DNA from: Collinsella aerofaciens
GTDB taxonomy: Bacteria; Actinomycetota; Coriobacteriia; Coriobacteriales; Coriobacteriaceae
DNA: 62,594 nt
Direction of reading: 5' to 3'
Assembly: GCF_015546965.1 (NCBI RefSeq)
Contig: NZ_JADMUF010000012.1
Coordinates: 1 to 62,594, forward strand
Every line of letters starts with the position of its first letter. Position 1 is the first letter of the stretch. This document shows, one piece after another, positions 1 to 9,106 of this stretch. The notes beneath the pieces are model-generated. The model did not search any database. It saw nothing but the letters and a program-made list of their open reading frames with translations, and was not told the origin of the DNA. A program made the position numbers and the translations under genes.

Positions 1-544
1 GCGGTCCATCCGGTTCGACCGGGCCGCGCGGCAAGGAGATATATTGCCAGACCGGAGGGCCCCCGCGGGCGGGAATCCCGCACTCCATATTTTGTTCACA
101 AATGAATAGGTCCCTCAGTCGCATCACTGGGGTTAAAACTGAAGCATTGGCTTCTGATATTGGCGATGACCAGCTGTTTTATAGGTGTTAAGGCATCGGT
201 CATCTCTGGAGCGCCACTTTACTCCAAAAGCATCAGCTATTTGTTTCCCGTCGGTAAAAGGCAGGTTTTGTTCGCCGAGCGTTCTTATATATAGAGAAGT
301 TCGGGTTCGAACCCGTGCACCGGCAACAAAAAAGCGGCCGGCATCCGCCAGTCGCTTTTCTATTCTATGGTGGGCCGTCAGGGGTTCAGCCTGCTCCGCA
401 GGCGGCCGCTGCGGCGCTTTCGCGCCTTGCGCGCTGCGCTGGCAAACGCTCGCGCGTTTACTCAGCTCCGCGCCCTTTCGGGTTCGAACCCGTGGCGCGG
501 CAATAAAAAAGCGGCCGGCATCCGCCAGTCGCTTTTCTATTCTA
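1..544. repeat. Non-coding region with tRNA-Lys-derived hairpin element
   Basis: No convincing gene is seen. A 60-base block at 328-387 recurs exactly at 505-564, 177 bases further on. It consists of a terminator hairpin plus the last 20 bases of tRNA-Lys, CCA included. The palindrome CGGGTTCGAACCCG precedes both copies, at 302-315 and 479-492. Between the copies lie three hairpins: 389-403 (GCCTGC/GCAGGC), 413-426 (GGCGC/GCGCC) and 444-459 (AAACGC/GCGTTT). Open frames here run across the repeats and look spurious. Positions 1-300 hold short palindromes only, and nothing else was recognised. Confidence 0.7.
505..540 (-). terminator. Terminator after tRNA-Lys
   Basis: On the minus strand AAAAGCG, an inner CTGGC/GCCGG stem and CGCTTTTTT form a hairpin followed by a T run. 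It lies directly behind the tRNA-Lys 3' end. An identical copy sits at 328-363. Confidence 0.75.
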
Positions 545-620
545 TGGTGGGCCGTCAGGGGTTCGAACCCTGGACCTTGGGATTAAAAGTCCCCTGCTCT
601 GCCAGCTGAGCTAACGGCCC
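545..620 (-). tRNA. tRNA-Lys (anticodon TTT)
   Basis: On the minus strand a full cloverleaf folds. The acceptor GGGCCGT pairs with ACGGCCC, the anticodon loop is CTTTTAA with TTT, the T-arm contains GGTTCGAACC, and the 3' CCA is encoded at 545-547. A TACAAT -10 box lies at 630-635 with a plausible TTGGGA -35 seventeen bases further upstream, inside the 3' end of the neighbouring aminopeptidase gene. A terminator hairpin follows at about 505-540. Confidence 0.95.
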
Positions 621-648
621 GCGGGTGGCATTGTACCACGGTCTGGGA

Positions 649-1929
649 CTATTCCCAACTCCATTGGCCGTTCTGGAAAATCACAACTTCACGTCCATCA
701 GGTGTGATGCCCGTAATATCGATATCGTCCGTGCCAATCATAAAGTCGACGTGCGCGCTCGAGACGTTAACACCATGCTCCAGGAGCTCCTCCTTGGACA
801 TGTCATACCCACCCTCGATGCATTCGGGGAAGCCGACTCCCAGCGCAAGATGACAGCTGGCGTTCTCGTCATAGAGCGTGTCATAGAACAGAACGCCACT
901 TTCGCGGATCGGAGTGTTCTTGGAAATGAGCGCGGCCTCGCCCAGATGAGCGGCACCTTCATCGGTGTCAATAATGCTCGCAAGCGTCGCCTTGCCCACA
1001 CGGGCATCGTAGTCCACTACGCGGCCGGCCTCGAACTTAATCCAAAAATCGTCAACCTTGTTACCGTGGTGGATGAGCGGCATGGCCGAGTACACGATAC
1101 CGTCGGCGCGCATGCGATCGGGCGAGGTGAAAACCTCCTCGGTGGGGATGTTGGGGAAGAAGGGGTGTCCATCGGGCGTCTTGCCCTTGCCACCGGCCCA
1201 CTCGTGACCCTTCGTCATGCCAATCGTCAGATCGGTTCCATTTGCCGAGGTGTAATGCAGCCGGTCAAAACGATTGTCGTTCAGGAAGCGCAAGTTCTTT
1301 TCGAACGCTGCGTCATGAAGCTCCCAGTCGCTCTCCGGGTCCTGGCCATCGGCGCGAGCGGTGTGCAGAATCGCATTCCACAGCTTATAGATTGCAACCT
1401 CATCGGCGTCTCCCGGGAACACCTCGCGCGCCCAAGCCACGACCGGAGCGCCGGCGATGCACCACGGGTTGATGTTGTAGTCCAGTCCACGGCGGAAGAC
1501 CTTGCACTGCGTGTTCCTTGCCTTAGAAGCTGCAGCGGGCTTGGCGGGATCGATACCCTTGAGAGCCGCAGGATCCGCACCCTCGATAAAGATAAAGCAG
1601 GCACCGTCCTGGGCCAGGGAATCCAGCTGCAGGCGCTTCCACTCGGGCGTCTGCTCAAAATAGCTTTTCTCGACATGCTCGTACGTGAGCCTCGTCACGG
1701 CATCATCGGCCCAAATGACCGTCACGTGGCCAGCGCCGGCGGCATAAGCCTCCGCAACCACCACGCGGGCAAAGGGCGCGCACTCGACCGGAGACTGAAC
1801 GACAACCTCCTGGCCGGGCTTGACGTTTACGCCCTTGCGGACAACCAGGCGCGCATAGTTTTTAATCTTGGGCTCCAGGGCCTTCATGCCCTCCAGAGCT
1901 TCTTCGACCGTCAGGGCAGCTCGAATCAT
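649..1929 (-). CDS. M29-family aminopeptidase (PepS/AmpS-like)
   Basis: Metallo-aminopeptidase of family M29, predicted cytosolic, removing N-terminal residues from peptides. The protein is about 426 residues, normal for the family. The N-terminal part has the GVNVKPGQEVVVQSP signature. The C-terminal half carries the motifs typical of the two-metal site: NIPTEEVFTSP, the GVLFYDTLYDENASCHLALG segment, and HVDFMIGTDDIDI near the end. I chose the ATG at 1929 because GGAG lies seven bases upstream; an ATG four codons earlier overlaps that ribosome site. It is transcribed alone, between tRNA-Lys and a terminator. Family assignment is firm; substrate preference cannot be read from the sequence. 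Confidence 0.9.
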   Translation of the reverse strand: MIRAALTVEEALEGMKALEPKIKNYARLVVRKGVNVKPGQEVVVQSPVECAPFARVVVAEAYAAGAGHVTVIWADDAVTRLTYEHVEKSYFEQTPEWKRLQLDSLAQDGACFIFIEGADPAALKGIDPAKPAAASKARNTQCKVFRRGLDYNINPWCIAGAPVVAWAREVFPGDADEVAIYKLWNAILHTARADGQDPESDWELHDAAFEKNLRFLNDNRFDRLHYTSANGTDLTIGMTKGHEWAGGKGKTPDGHPFFPNIPTEEVFTSPDRMRADGIVYSAMPLIHHGNKVDDFWIKFEAGRVVDYDARVGKATLASIIDTDEGAAHLGEAALISKNTPIRESGVLFYDTLYDENASCHLALGVGFPECIEGGYDMSKEELLEHGVNVSSAHVDFMIGTDDIDITGITPDGREVVIFQNGQWSWE

Positions 1930-1955
1930 GTGCCACTCCATCTATCTATAGAACA

Positions 1956-1990
1956 GTAAAAAGGCGCGCCGCTAAAACGACGCGCCTTAT
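1956..1990 (-). terminator. Rho-independent terminator
   Basis: AAGGCGCG at 1961-1968 pairs with CGCGCCTT at 1981-1988, and a T run follows on the minus strand. It ends the purC/membrane-protein transcript. Confidence 0.8.
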
Positions 1991-2018
1991 ATCTTAGCGA
2001 TATGTATGGATACAAACG

Positions 2019-2594
2019 CTACTTCTTCTTGGAGTCCTTCTTGTCCTCCTCGGCAGCCGAGCGCTCGATAAGAGCGTTGAGCTTGTTCTCGGACATGCCC
2101 TCGGCCTGCGCGCGGTACATGTTGCGCAAGGGACGAATACGAACGAAGTCGTAGATAAAGTCACCCAGGATGATGACATAGGACAAAACGATGCCGACCA
2201 TCTGAACAGGACTGGACACCGTACCGCCGGGAGCGAAGTAGAGCGAAGCCCAAATTGCCACGACGAGTACCATGCCGATAGCGAGCACAGCCCACCAAAT
2301 ACGGCGGCGCTTGGTGTAGTCCTCGTCCTGCTTAAGGAGGATATTCGACACCGTATAGATGCGGTCCTCCTTGGCGCGCTGCTTAGCCTTGCGGGCGCGC
2401 TTCTCCTCCTTGGAAAGGCCGTCCAGGTTTTCACCCTTCTCGAGCTCTTTGCGGCGTGCCTTGGATGATGCTGGCACGACGCGAACGGAGCTCGCTGCCT
2501 GGCGGGCGGGTTTAGCAGATGCGGCGGACTTGCGCGCAACCCCGGTAACTTCGTGGGATTGCGTGCGCTTGTTCGTGGCGCTACGGGTACTCAC
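2019..2594 (-). CDS. Small conserved membrane protein, function unknown
   Basis: 191 residues. The first ~95 are rich in Lys, Arg, Ser and Ala and look disordered. Two hydrophobic helices follow, roughly residues 98-118 and 128-150, and then a charged lysine-rich tail. The GTG start follows the purC stop codon directly (TAAGTG), and an AAGGAG lies inside the end of purC, so translation is probably coupled. I do not recognise a named family. The basic cytoplasmic tails suggest a membrane protein that contacts nucleic acid or other acidic partners, but that is inference only. Confidence 0.75.
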   Translation of the reverse strand: MSTRSATNKRTQSHEVTGVARKSAASAKPARQAASSVRVVPASSKARRKELEKGENLDGLSKEEKRARKAKQRAKEDRIYTVSNILLKQDEDYTKRRRIWWAVLAIGMVLVVAIWASLYFAPGGTVSSPVQMVGIVLSYVIILGDFIYDFVRIRPLRNMYRAQAEGMSENKLNALIERSAAEEDKKDSKKK

Positions 2595-3482
2595 TTATGC
2601 GTTCTCCTTCATGCTTGTGAACTGGGAGCCCGTGATGATCTGGAAGGCCTCGCGATAGCGCTCGGACGTGCCATCGATGACCTCGGCGGGCAGGTGCGGG
2701 GTCTCCCCCGTCATATCCCAGTTGGCTTTGAGCCAATTGCGGACGAATTGTTTGTCGTAGCTGGGCTGAATCTTGCCCTCCTCGTAGCTGGCGGCGGGCC
2801 AGAAACGGCTGGAGTCGGGCGTTAGGCACTCGTCGATCAGCGAAACCTTGCCATCGATGACACCAAACTCAAACTTAGTGTCGGCGATGATGATGCCTCG
2901 AGTCGCGGCATACTCGGCAGCGGCCTTGTAAATCTTGAGGGACAGGTCGCGAATCTGCGTGGCGATGTCCTCACCCACGATTTCGCAGCAACGCTCGAAC
3001 GAAATGTTCTCGTCGTGGTCGCCGATCTCGGCCTTCGTGGACGGCGTGAACAGCGGCTCGGGAAGCTTGGAGGCCTCGGTCAGACCCTCGGGCAGCTGGA
3101 TGCCGCAGACGGTGCCGTTCTCGTCATAGGTCTTCTTGCCCGAACCGGTCAGATAACCGCGGACGATGCACTCGATAGGAATCGTCTGGGCCTTCTTGAC
3201 CAGCATGGCGCGACCTGCGAGGTAGTCACGATACTCGGCAAACTCCTCGGGGAAATCCGCCGGATCGATGGAGACGAGATGGTTGGGAACGATGTCGGCA
3301 AACTTATCGAACCAGAATGCCGAGATGCGGTTGAGCACCTCTCCCTTAAACGGAATCTCGTCGGGAAGAATGAAGTCGAACGCAGAAATGCGGTCGGTGG
3401 CGACCATCAGCAGGTTTTCACCGGCATCGTAGATATCACGAACCTTGCCACGGGAATCCGGACGACGCTCCATCGTAGTCAC
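2595..3482 (-). CDS. purC: Phosphoribosylaminoimidazole-succinocarboxamide synthase
   Basis: SAICAR synthetase: joins CAIR and aspartate using ATP in de novo purine synthesis. Recognised from GKVRDIYDAGENLLMVATDR near the N-terminus, SAFDFILPDEIPFKG, and the ECIVRGYLTGSGKKTY segment, followed by SLIDECLTPDSSRFW. The length of about 295 residues is typical. The chosen start is the GTG at 3482, eight bases after TAAGGAG; an upstream in-frame GTG overlaps the ribosome site. It heads a two-gene unit with the membrane protein downstream. purB, purA and purD are elsewhere in the window, so purine genes are scattered rather than in one operon. Confidence 0.96.
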   Translation of the reverse strand: MTTMERRPDSRGKVRDIYDAGENLLMVATDRISAFDFILPDEIPFKGEVLNRISAFWFDKFADIVPNHLVSIDPADFPEEFAEYRDYLAGRAMLVKKAQTIPIECIVRGYLTGSGKKTYDENGTVCGIQLPEGLTEASKLPEPLFTPSTKAEIGDHDENISFERCCEIVGEDIATQIRDLSLKIYKAAAEYAATRGIIIADTKFEFGVIDGKVSLIDECLTPDSSRFWPAASYEEGKIQPSYDKQFVRNWLKANWDMTGETPHLPAEVIDGTSERYREAFQIITGSQFTSMKENA

Positions 3483-3591
3483 GTGAGTCACTCCTTACCA
3501 AAATACGACAGTAATGCGGGTTCTTTCCCGCACGTTTTCGCAAACTCGGAGCGGCAGGGACGAAACCCCTCCTTCACCGAATAGCGAAAAG

Positions 3592-5157
3592 CTAGTGCTC
3601 CATTGTAGTAGATGCCGCGTCCGCCGTGTGCTCGCGAGGCAGATGAATCGTAAAAGTCGTACCCTTTCCAAGCTCCGACTCCACGGATATGTAGCCGTGA
3701 TGACGCTCGACAATCTGCTTGGTCACGGCGAGGCCCACGCCCAGGCCACCCGCCTCGCGGGCGCGACTGGCGTCGGCACGCCAAAAACGACCGAAGATGC
3801 GCGACAAATCATCCTTGGCGATACCGATGCCTGTATCCGAAACCGCGATATCGACGTGCTTGCGGTCGCTGAGCACCGACACCACGACCCAACCCCCCTC
3901 GGGGGTATAGCGCATGGCGTTACTCAAGAGGTTGATGACGCATTGCGTGATCATGTCGGGATCCGCCTCGACAACGTCATCGTGGCCCTGCGTCTCATCT
4001 GCAAAGCGCAGACGCAGGTCACGGTCGGCAAACAGGCGCTCCTGGCCATTCACAATCGAACGCACAAACGGCACCATGTCCACCGGCTCCAGGTTGAGCG
4101 GCGCGGTACTGTTTTCCATGCGCGACAGGTCGAGCATCTGCTGCACCAGACGGGCCAGACGACGCGTCTCCGATGCGACTGTCTCCAGGTGCTCGTCGTC
4201 GGTGGGATACACACCGTCTTGCATGGCCTCGACCGTTGCAAGCATGGCCATGAGCGGCGTGCGCAGCTCGTGGGCAACATCAGAGGTCAGGCGCTTCTCG
4301 TGTTTCATATCCTTTTCGAGCGAGGTGGCCATCTCGTCGAAGGTCTCTCCCAGCTGATCGATCTCATCATCGCCGCGCAAGCCCGTACGAGCGGACAGGT
4401 CTCCATCGCGAATCTGCTTGGCGGTGCTGGTAATACGATGAATCGGCTTGGTGAGCATGCGCGACATGAGCGCTCCGATAACGACCGAGATGCAGACGGC
4501 CACAACCGCGGCAAGGGCCATGGCGTTAAAGGTCTTCTCTCTGAATGCTGAATCTGCCCTGGTGAGCAGGGCATCGGAGCCGATGGCCCACAGCTTTACC
4601 TGTCCGACATGCTCGCCGGAAGACGTAACAATCTCGACGTTAGCAACGCTATCGGAGTCGGTTGGAGCAGACGAGACCGGGCTATGCGATGCCCTCTTGC
4701 CGCTCGTGTCGTCGGTCGTAGCCTGGTTTTCGCGTACATCGGCGGTGGCGCTTGCCGAGGGCCAGGAATCGTCATAAACGATCACGCCCTTTTTATTGAC
4801 GACCTGCATGCCCAGATCGTCGGAAACCAAACTCGATGTTGCGACCGTGCGCAGTTCTCCCGCGGTCCAAGAGCCGTTTTCCTCATATGAGGTCGCCAAC
4901 TTCTCGGCAGCGGAATTTGCGATTTCGACGATATTGGAGCGTGTGTAATCCGAAAAGACCGTGCCCCACACAACAGAGACAACGCCCACCAGCACCAATA
5001 CTGTCATGAGCGATGTCAGAGCAAAAGCAAGTGCCATGCGCGAGGGATAGCTCATCGTTGGCCGTGAATCGGAACGAGGCGTGTTCCAACTAGCCTTGGA
5101 ACCCGCCTCGCTCTCCTGCTTGTGCTTTTGTCCGATTTCAAAGCGCGCAGGTGTCAT
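3592..5157 (-). CDS. Sensor histidine kinase (OmpR-type two-component system)
   Basis: Membrane sensor kinase of 521 residues. Transmembrane helices lie at about 41-64 and 211-233 and enclose an extracytoplasmic sensor of about 145 residues with a Ser/Thr/Asp-rich, low-complexity middle. HAMP follows (about 232-285), then the HisKA dimerisation domain with SDVAHELRTP and phospho-acceptor His296. The ATPase domain shows an N-box (NLLSNAMRYTP), the G1 box VSDTGIGI and the F/G2 boxes FGRFWRAD and GLGVGLA. It lies 11 bases after its cognate response regulator. The signal is unknown. The last ~15 residues are a short polar tail. Confidence 0.92.
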   Translation of the reverse strand: MTPARFEIGQKHKQESEAGSKASWNTPRSDSRPTMSYPSRMALAFALTSLMTVLVLVGVVSVVWGTVFSDYTRSNIVEIANSAAEKLATSYEENGSWTAGELRTVATSSLVSDDLGMQVVNKKGVIVYDDSWPSASATADVRENQATTDDTSGKRASHSPVSSAPTDSDSVANVEIVTSSGEHVGQVKLWAIGSDALLTRADSAFREKTFNAMALAAVVAVCISVVIGALMSRMLTKPIHRITSTAKQIRDGDLSARTGLRGDDEIDQLGETFDEMATSLEKDMKHEKRLTSDVAHELRTPLMAMLATVEAMQDGVYPTDDEHLETVASETRRLARLVQQMLDLSRMENSTAPLNLEPVDMVPFVRSIVNGQERLFADRDLRLRFADETQGHDDVVEADPDMITQCVINLLSNAMRYTPEGGWVVVSVLSDRKHVDIAVSDTGIGIAKDDLSRIFGRFWRADASRAREAGGLGVGLAVTKQIVERHHGYISVESELGKGTTFTIHLPREHTADAASTTMEH

Positions 5158-5168
5158 ATGTGATTTCC

Positions 5169-5891
5169 CTATTTCTCGTCCGACTTATCGGTCTTAGCCG
5201 GAGCCTCGAAGCGATAGCCGACACCATGGACGGTGTAGAGCCACTTGGGCTTCTTGGGATCATCGCCCAGCTTGGCGCGAAGGTTCTTCACGTGGCTATC
5301 GATGGTGCGCTCATAGCCCTCAAAGTCGTACCCGAGCACCTTCTCGACCAGCTCCATGCGGTTATACACACGGCCGGGATGGCGGGCAAGCGTGGTGAGC
5401 AGCTTGAACTCGGAAGCCGTCAGATCGACTTCCTTACCCTCGACCAAGATCTTGTGGCCCGAGATATCGATGACCAGATCGCCGAAGTCGAGTACCTCGA
5501 CGGCGGGCTCGTCGGCCTGATGGGCACGGCGGAACAGAGCGCGAACGCGGGCGACGAGCTCGCGCGGCGAGAACGGCTTAATCAGATAGTCGTCGGCGCC
5601 GAGCTCAAGACCGATAATACGGTCCTCAATCTCGCCCTTAGCCGTCAGCATGATGATGGGGACATCCGAGGTATCGCGAATGGTGCGGCAAACGCGCTCG
5701 CCGGGGATCTTGGGGAGCATAAGGTCGAGCACGACCAGGTCGAACTGATGCTTCTCGAACTCCTCGATCGCGGACTGGCCGTCGCCGACGCCCACAACCC
5801 AGTAGCCTTCGCGCTCGAGATAGGCAGCGACGGCGTCACGGATTGCCTTCTCATCCTCGACCAGCAGAATCTTTTTTGCATCTGAAGCCAT
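5169..5891 (-). CDS. OmpR/PhoB-family response regulator
   Basis: Two-domain DNA-binding regulator of 240 residues. The receiver domain has the acidic pair E12/D13, phospho-acceptor Asp56 (LVVLDLMLP), the MLTA switch region and the conserved lysine in DDYLIKPFS. The C-terminal winged helix has VDLTASEFKLL and the recognition region YERTIDSHVKNLRAKLG. The ATG at 5891 is preferred over an upstream TTG because it follows a G-rich ribosome site (GGGGGG). It is transcribed first in a two-gene unit with the kinase at 3592-5157. Targets are unknown. Confidence 0.94.
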   Translation of the reverse strand: MASDAKKILLVEDEKAIRDAVAAYLEREGYWVVGVGDGQSAIEEFEKHQFDLVVLDLMLPKIPGERVCRTIRDTSDVPIIMLTAKGEIEDRIIGLELGADDYLIKPFSPRELVARVRALFRRAHQADEPAVEVLDFGDLVIDISGHKILVEGKEVDLTASEFKLLTTLARHPGRVYNRMELVEKVLGYDFEGYERTIDSHVKNLRAKLGDDPKKPKWLYTVHGVGYRFEAPAKTDKSDEK

Positions 5892-6044
5892 AACACGGCC
5901 CCCCTGTCTCAATTAGCTAAGAACAAGCCCATTTTAACGCACCTGAGCCCGCCGGATGCCGCTATGACGCGGCAGCTCGGCGGGCGGTACTCACAATTAC
6001 AACGCGTTTATTCCCCTGTTGGCGCCTTTTTAACCCCTCTAAGC
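5892..6044. other. Intergenic palindrome before the response regulator
   Basis: GCCCGCCG at 5947-5954 pairs with CGGCGGGC at 5978-5985, and an inner GCCGC/GCGGC extends the stem. There is no T run, so this may be a weak terminator for the upstream lipoprotein gene or an operator. No gene is seen. Confidence 0.4.
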
Positions 6045-7256
6045 TTAAAGAGAAAATAGGCGTGCAGCGACCGTCTCTGGTATACCCTGGCTGTTGCGCA
6101 CCGTGGCGTACGTAAGGAATGAGTCCGATTTTCCCGCCGTAGCTGGATAATCGCCATACTCCAAAGCGCGGTCGGGCGACAGCAGCGAGCCATAGGTCTT
6201 GGCAGAGGTGTCGATCAGGAAATGCGACGCCTGTACCTTAACAAGGTATTTATTCTTCTTGCCAGCCGCACATGCGAGCGGCTCGCGTGACAGGAAGAGG
6301 TACGGCCCTCCCTCATTACCGATATACGTGCCCATATTGCCCAGGCTGCCCACGCCACTATAGGCCGCCTCGATAGAAAACACGAAGGTATCGCCCATAT
6401 ACACGGCCTCGAAAGGCGAAACTGACGAAGGGAGGACCAGCTGGGCACGCTTGGTGTTGTTGCCGTCGGTCAGATCAATTGCCGTTATGCCGTAGTAGAC
6501 GCCCTCGTCGTTGCGGACACGCGGCGAGATGGTCAAAATGCCGTCGCTCGCGCGCGGGGCCGATGCAAAGCGGCCCGTCGATTTCCAAATTGCCTCGGCC
6601 TTGGATTCATCAAGCGAGCGACGATAGCAAAACGAATCACTACTCGTTTTATTGCCGCCTGCCGAAGGCATTTTATACCAGATAACCGATGACCCAAACG
6701 CCGTAAACAGGGGCGGATCATAGTCCTTGCCACCTCGATCGAGCTCAACCACATCGCCAGAGAGCGAAGCGCCCGATAGATTTTGAGCGTAGAGTTTCCA
6801 CGATGAATTGGCAAAGTTCATCTCAACCCACGCGAATACGCCGTCGCCGGCACGGACATCGTAGAATGCATATCCCGTGCCCTCGATAGGATCCTCGATT
6901 AATGTGGTAAGCGAGCCATCGCCCAGGTTAAGCACACCGAGTGTGTTGGCGTGCAGTGCCGATGCGGGCGCCATCATCGCCGCGGCGTAATCGCCGTCGC
7001 AGTAGTACAGCAGCGTACCCAGAGGCAGCGTCCACGACGCCGCCGGCTCAAGATCGATGTCGACTGCCTCGTACTCATCCGTAATCGAGATGATTTTGGA
7101 ATCGTCCTTGATAACCTGCGGCTCGCCGGTGGCATCATCGCTGGTGCCCGTTTTTTTCGAGCATCCGGCAAGCACCGTGGCAGCGCCCGCGGCAGCCCCA
7201 CCGAGCACAAAGCCGCGACGCGATATTCCGTTCTTGTTGTGATCGGCGATACCCAT
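6045..7256 (-). CDS. Tat-type lipoprotein, possible beta-propeller
   Basis: 403 residues. The N-terminus has a twin-arginine signal (SRRGFVLGG) leading into a lipobox (VLAGC, Cys at about 32), so the protein is predicted to be exported folded and lipid-anchored outside the membrane. The rest has repeated Trp/Tyr- and Gly-rich segments such as GVFAWVEMNFANSSWKLYAQNL, resembling blades of a beta-propeller, but I recognise no catalytic motif. It overlaps the end of the TSCPD gene (TAATG), so translation is coupled. The function is unknown; a binding or sensing role at the cell surface is a guess. Confidence 0.75.
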   Translation of the reverse strand: MGIADHNKNGISRRGFVLGGAAAGAATVLAGCSKKTGTSDDATGEPQVIKDDSKIISITDEYEAVDIDLEPAASWTLPLGTLLYYCDGDYAAAMMAPASALHANTLGVLNLGDGSLTTLIEDPIEGTGYAFYDVRAGDGVFAWVEMNFANSSWKLYAQNLSGASLSGDVVELDRGGKDYDPPLFTAFGSSVIWYKMPSAGGNKTSSDSFCYRRSLDESKAEAIWKSTGRFASAPRASDGILTISPRVRNDEGVYYGITAIDLTDGNNTKRAQLVLPSSVSPFEAVYMGDTFVFSIEAAYSGVGSLGNMGTYIGNEGGPYLFLSREPLACAAGKKNKYLVKVQASHFLIDTSAKTYGSLLSPDRALEYGDYPATAGKSDSFLTYATVRNSQGIPETVAARLFSL

Positions 7257-7519
7257 TAGGCGATCTCGGCGCGAGCGGCCTCGATAGCGCGTGTAAGCTG
7301 GTCGGCGCAGGAGGTCTTTTTCATACCGCAGGTATTACCGGCGAGAACCTCGATTACGCGATCGGCAGGAGCGCCCTCGACCAGCTTGGAGATTGCCTTG
7401 AGATTGCCGTCGCAGCCACCGGTAAACTCAACGCCCATCACCTTGTTGCCGTCATCGGAAAGGTCAAGGTGAATATTGCGAGCACACACGCCCTGAGGCT
7501 TGTAATCAAACGAAATCAT
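7256..7519 (-). CDS. TSCPD-domain protein (TIGR03905-like)
   Basis: Small 87-residue protein that matches my memory of the TSCPD-domain family: GVEFTGGCDGNLKAIS, then AGNTCGMKKTSCADQLTRAI. The conserved cysteines in those motifs suggest metal or cofactor contact. In larger proteins this domain occurs at the C-terminus of B12-dependent ribonucleotide reductases. It is the first gene of a pair with the downstream lipoprotein and overlaps it by one base. Its role is not established. Confidence 0.8.
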   Translation of the reverse strand: MISFDYKPQGVCARNIHLDLSDDGNKVMGVEFTGGCDGNLKAISKLVEGAPADRVIEVLAGNTCGMKKTSCADQLTRAIEAARAEIA

Positions 7520-7582
7520 GCGATCCCCTCTCAGAATGTTATTCGAGACGACTATTATCCCCGTCTTTCCCTAAATGCAACG

Positions 7583-7621
7583 AGGCGCTTTGCCGGCAAC
7601 ACACATTACCAGCAAAGCGCC
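7583..7621 (-). terminator. Hairpin terminator after purB
   Basis: GGCGCTTTGC at 7583-7592 pairs with GCAAAGCGCC at 7612-7621. It lies just beyond the purB stop. The T run is weak, so efficiency is uncertain. Confidence 0.6.
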
Positions 7622-7647
7622 CTAAAAAGCTAACGTTATGCTCGAAC

Positions 7648-8994
7648 CTACTCGAAGCTCAGCTGCTCCAGACGATCAAAGACTGTGTCGATACGAGTGA
7701 GGAAGTCCCACGGATCAAAAATCTCGTCGAGCTTCTCCTGGCTGACGGTGCAGCGCGGGTCGGCCTCGAGACGCTCCTTAAAGGTGGGGCCGGAGACACA
7801 ATCCTGTACCTCGTGCCAGGTTGCCATGGCGTTCTCCTGCACGATAGCGTAGGCGTCCTCGCGGGTGATGCCCGTATCGACGAGGGCCAGCAAGACCTTG
7901 GAGGAGAAGATGAGGCCGCGTGTCTTGTTAAGGTTGGCCATCATGCGAGCGGGATACAGCTGCAGACCGTCGATAACACGGATGAGGCACTGGAACATGT
8001 GGTCGAGCGCGATGAAGCTATCGGCCTGGGCGACTCGCTCGGCAGAGGAGTGCGAAATGTCACGCTCGTGCCACAGGGCGACGTTATCGAAGGCAACCTG
8101 GGCGTTGGACTTCACGACACGCGACAGACCGCAGACCTTCTCCATGGTGATGGGGTTGCGCTTGTGCGGCATGGCGGAGCTGCCCTTTTGGCCCTTGCGG
8201 AAGGGCTCCTCGGCCTCGAGCGTATCGGTCTTCTGCAGGTTGCGGACCTCGGTAGCGATACGCTCACAGGTGGCCGCGGTGGTGGCGAGAACGCCGGCGA
8301 GGTAGGCGTGATGGTCGCGGCTGATAACCTGCGTGGACAGCGGGTCGTGAACCAGGCCCAGGTGCTCGCAGACATATTCCTCGACAAACGGCTCGATGGA
8401 GCTGTACGTGCCGACAGCGCCCGAGATGGCACCGAAGGCAACATTCTTGCGGGCGTCCTCAAGACGGTCCAGATCGCGCTTGAGCTCCCAGGCCCAAGAG
8501 CCAAACTTCATGCCGAAGGTCATCGGCTCGGCGTGGATGCCATGAGTGCGGCCAGCACAGAGCGTGTTGCGCTCCTCGAAGGCGCGACGCTTGCAGATCT
8601 CGCCGAGCTTCTTGACATCCTCGATGATCAGGTCGCAGGCCTGGGTGAGCTGGTAGCACAGGGCCGTGTCGCCCAGATCGGAGCTGGTCATGCCATAGTG
8701 AACCCAGCGGCTGGGCTTGGGGTCGCCCTCGGGAACATCGGCATCGATGTATTCCTTCATGTTGGTCAGGAAGGCAATGACGTCGTGGCGCGTGACTTCC
8801 TCGATCTCATCGACCTTCGCCTTCTCAAAGTTGGCATGGTCGCGGATCCACTGGGCCTCGTCTTTGGAAATACCAATCTTGCCGAGCTCCGCCTGGGCCT
8901 CGCAGGCCAGAACCTCGATCTCCTGCCAAATGGCGTACTTGTTCTCGAGGGAGAAGATGTGTCCCATCTCCGGGCGGGTATAGCGATCGATCAT
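7648..8994 (-). CDS. purB: Adenylosuccinate lyase
   Basis: Cleaves SAICAR and adenylosuccinate, releasing fumarate, and so acts twice in purine synthesis. The fumarase/aspartase superfamily signature GSSAMPHKRNP is present, along with TSSDLGDTA and the GRTHGIHAEPMTFG active-site segment. Length 448 residues is normal. The start is the ATG at 8994 (MIDRYTRPEMG), which follows AAGGGAG; upstream in-frame codons lack a ribosome site. It is monocistronic, with a hairpin behind it. Confidence 0.96.
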   Translation of the reverse strand: MIDRYTRPEMGHIFSLENKYAIWQEIEVLACEAQAELGKIGISKDEAQWIRDHANFEKAKVDEIEEVTRHDVIAFLTNMKEYIDADVPEGDPKPSRWVHYGMTSSDLGDTALCYQLTQACDLIIEDVKKLGEICKRRAFEERNTLCAGRTHGIHAEPMTFGMKFGSWAWELKRDLDRLEDARKNVAFGAISGAVGTYSSIEPFVEEYVCEHLGLVHDPLSTQVISRDHHAYLAGVLATTAATCERIATEVRNLQKTDTLEAEEPFRKGQKGSSAMPHKRNPITMEKVCGLSRVVKSNAQVAFDNVALWHERDISHSSAERVAQADSFIALDHMFQCLIRVIDGLQLYPARMMANLNKTRGLIFSSKVLLALVDTGITREDAYAIVQENAMATWHEVQDCVSGPTFKERLEADPRCTVSQEKLDEIFDPWDFLTRIDTVFDRLEQLSFE

Positions 8995-9106
8995 AGCGGC
9001 TCCCTTTTGGTTATTGGCACGTTGGTCGTAACCCAACCATTGTACCGTGCGCAGGTGCAAGTATGGGCAGTAGGCATTAACCTAACATTTTGCCGCAAGA
9101 GCAGCC

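Noticed and set aside
185-609. Plus-strand open frames over the tRNA-Lys region
   Set aside because: They run through the repeated tRNA tail and terminator copies, so the repeats in the protein reflect non-coding repeats.
3517-3535. GCGGG/CCCGC hairpin as terminator between the kinase gene and purC
   Set aside because: The stem is only about six base pairs and no T run follows on either strand; it could as well be chance.
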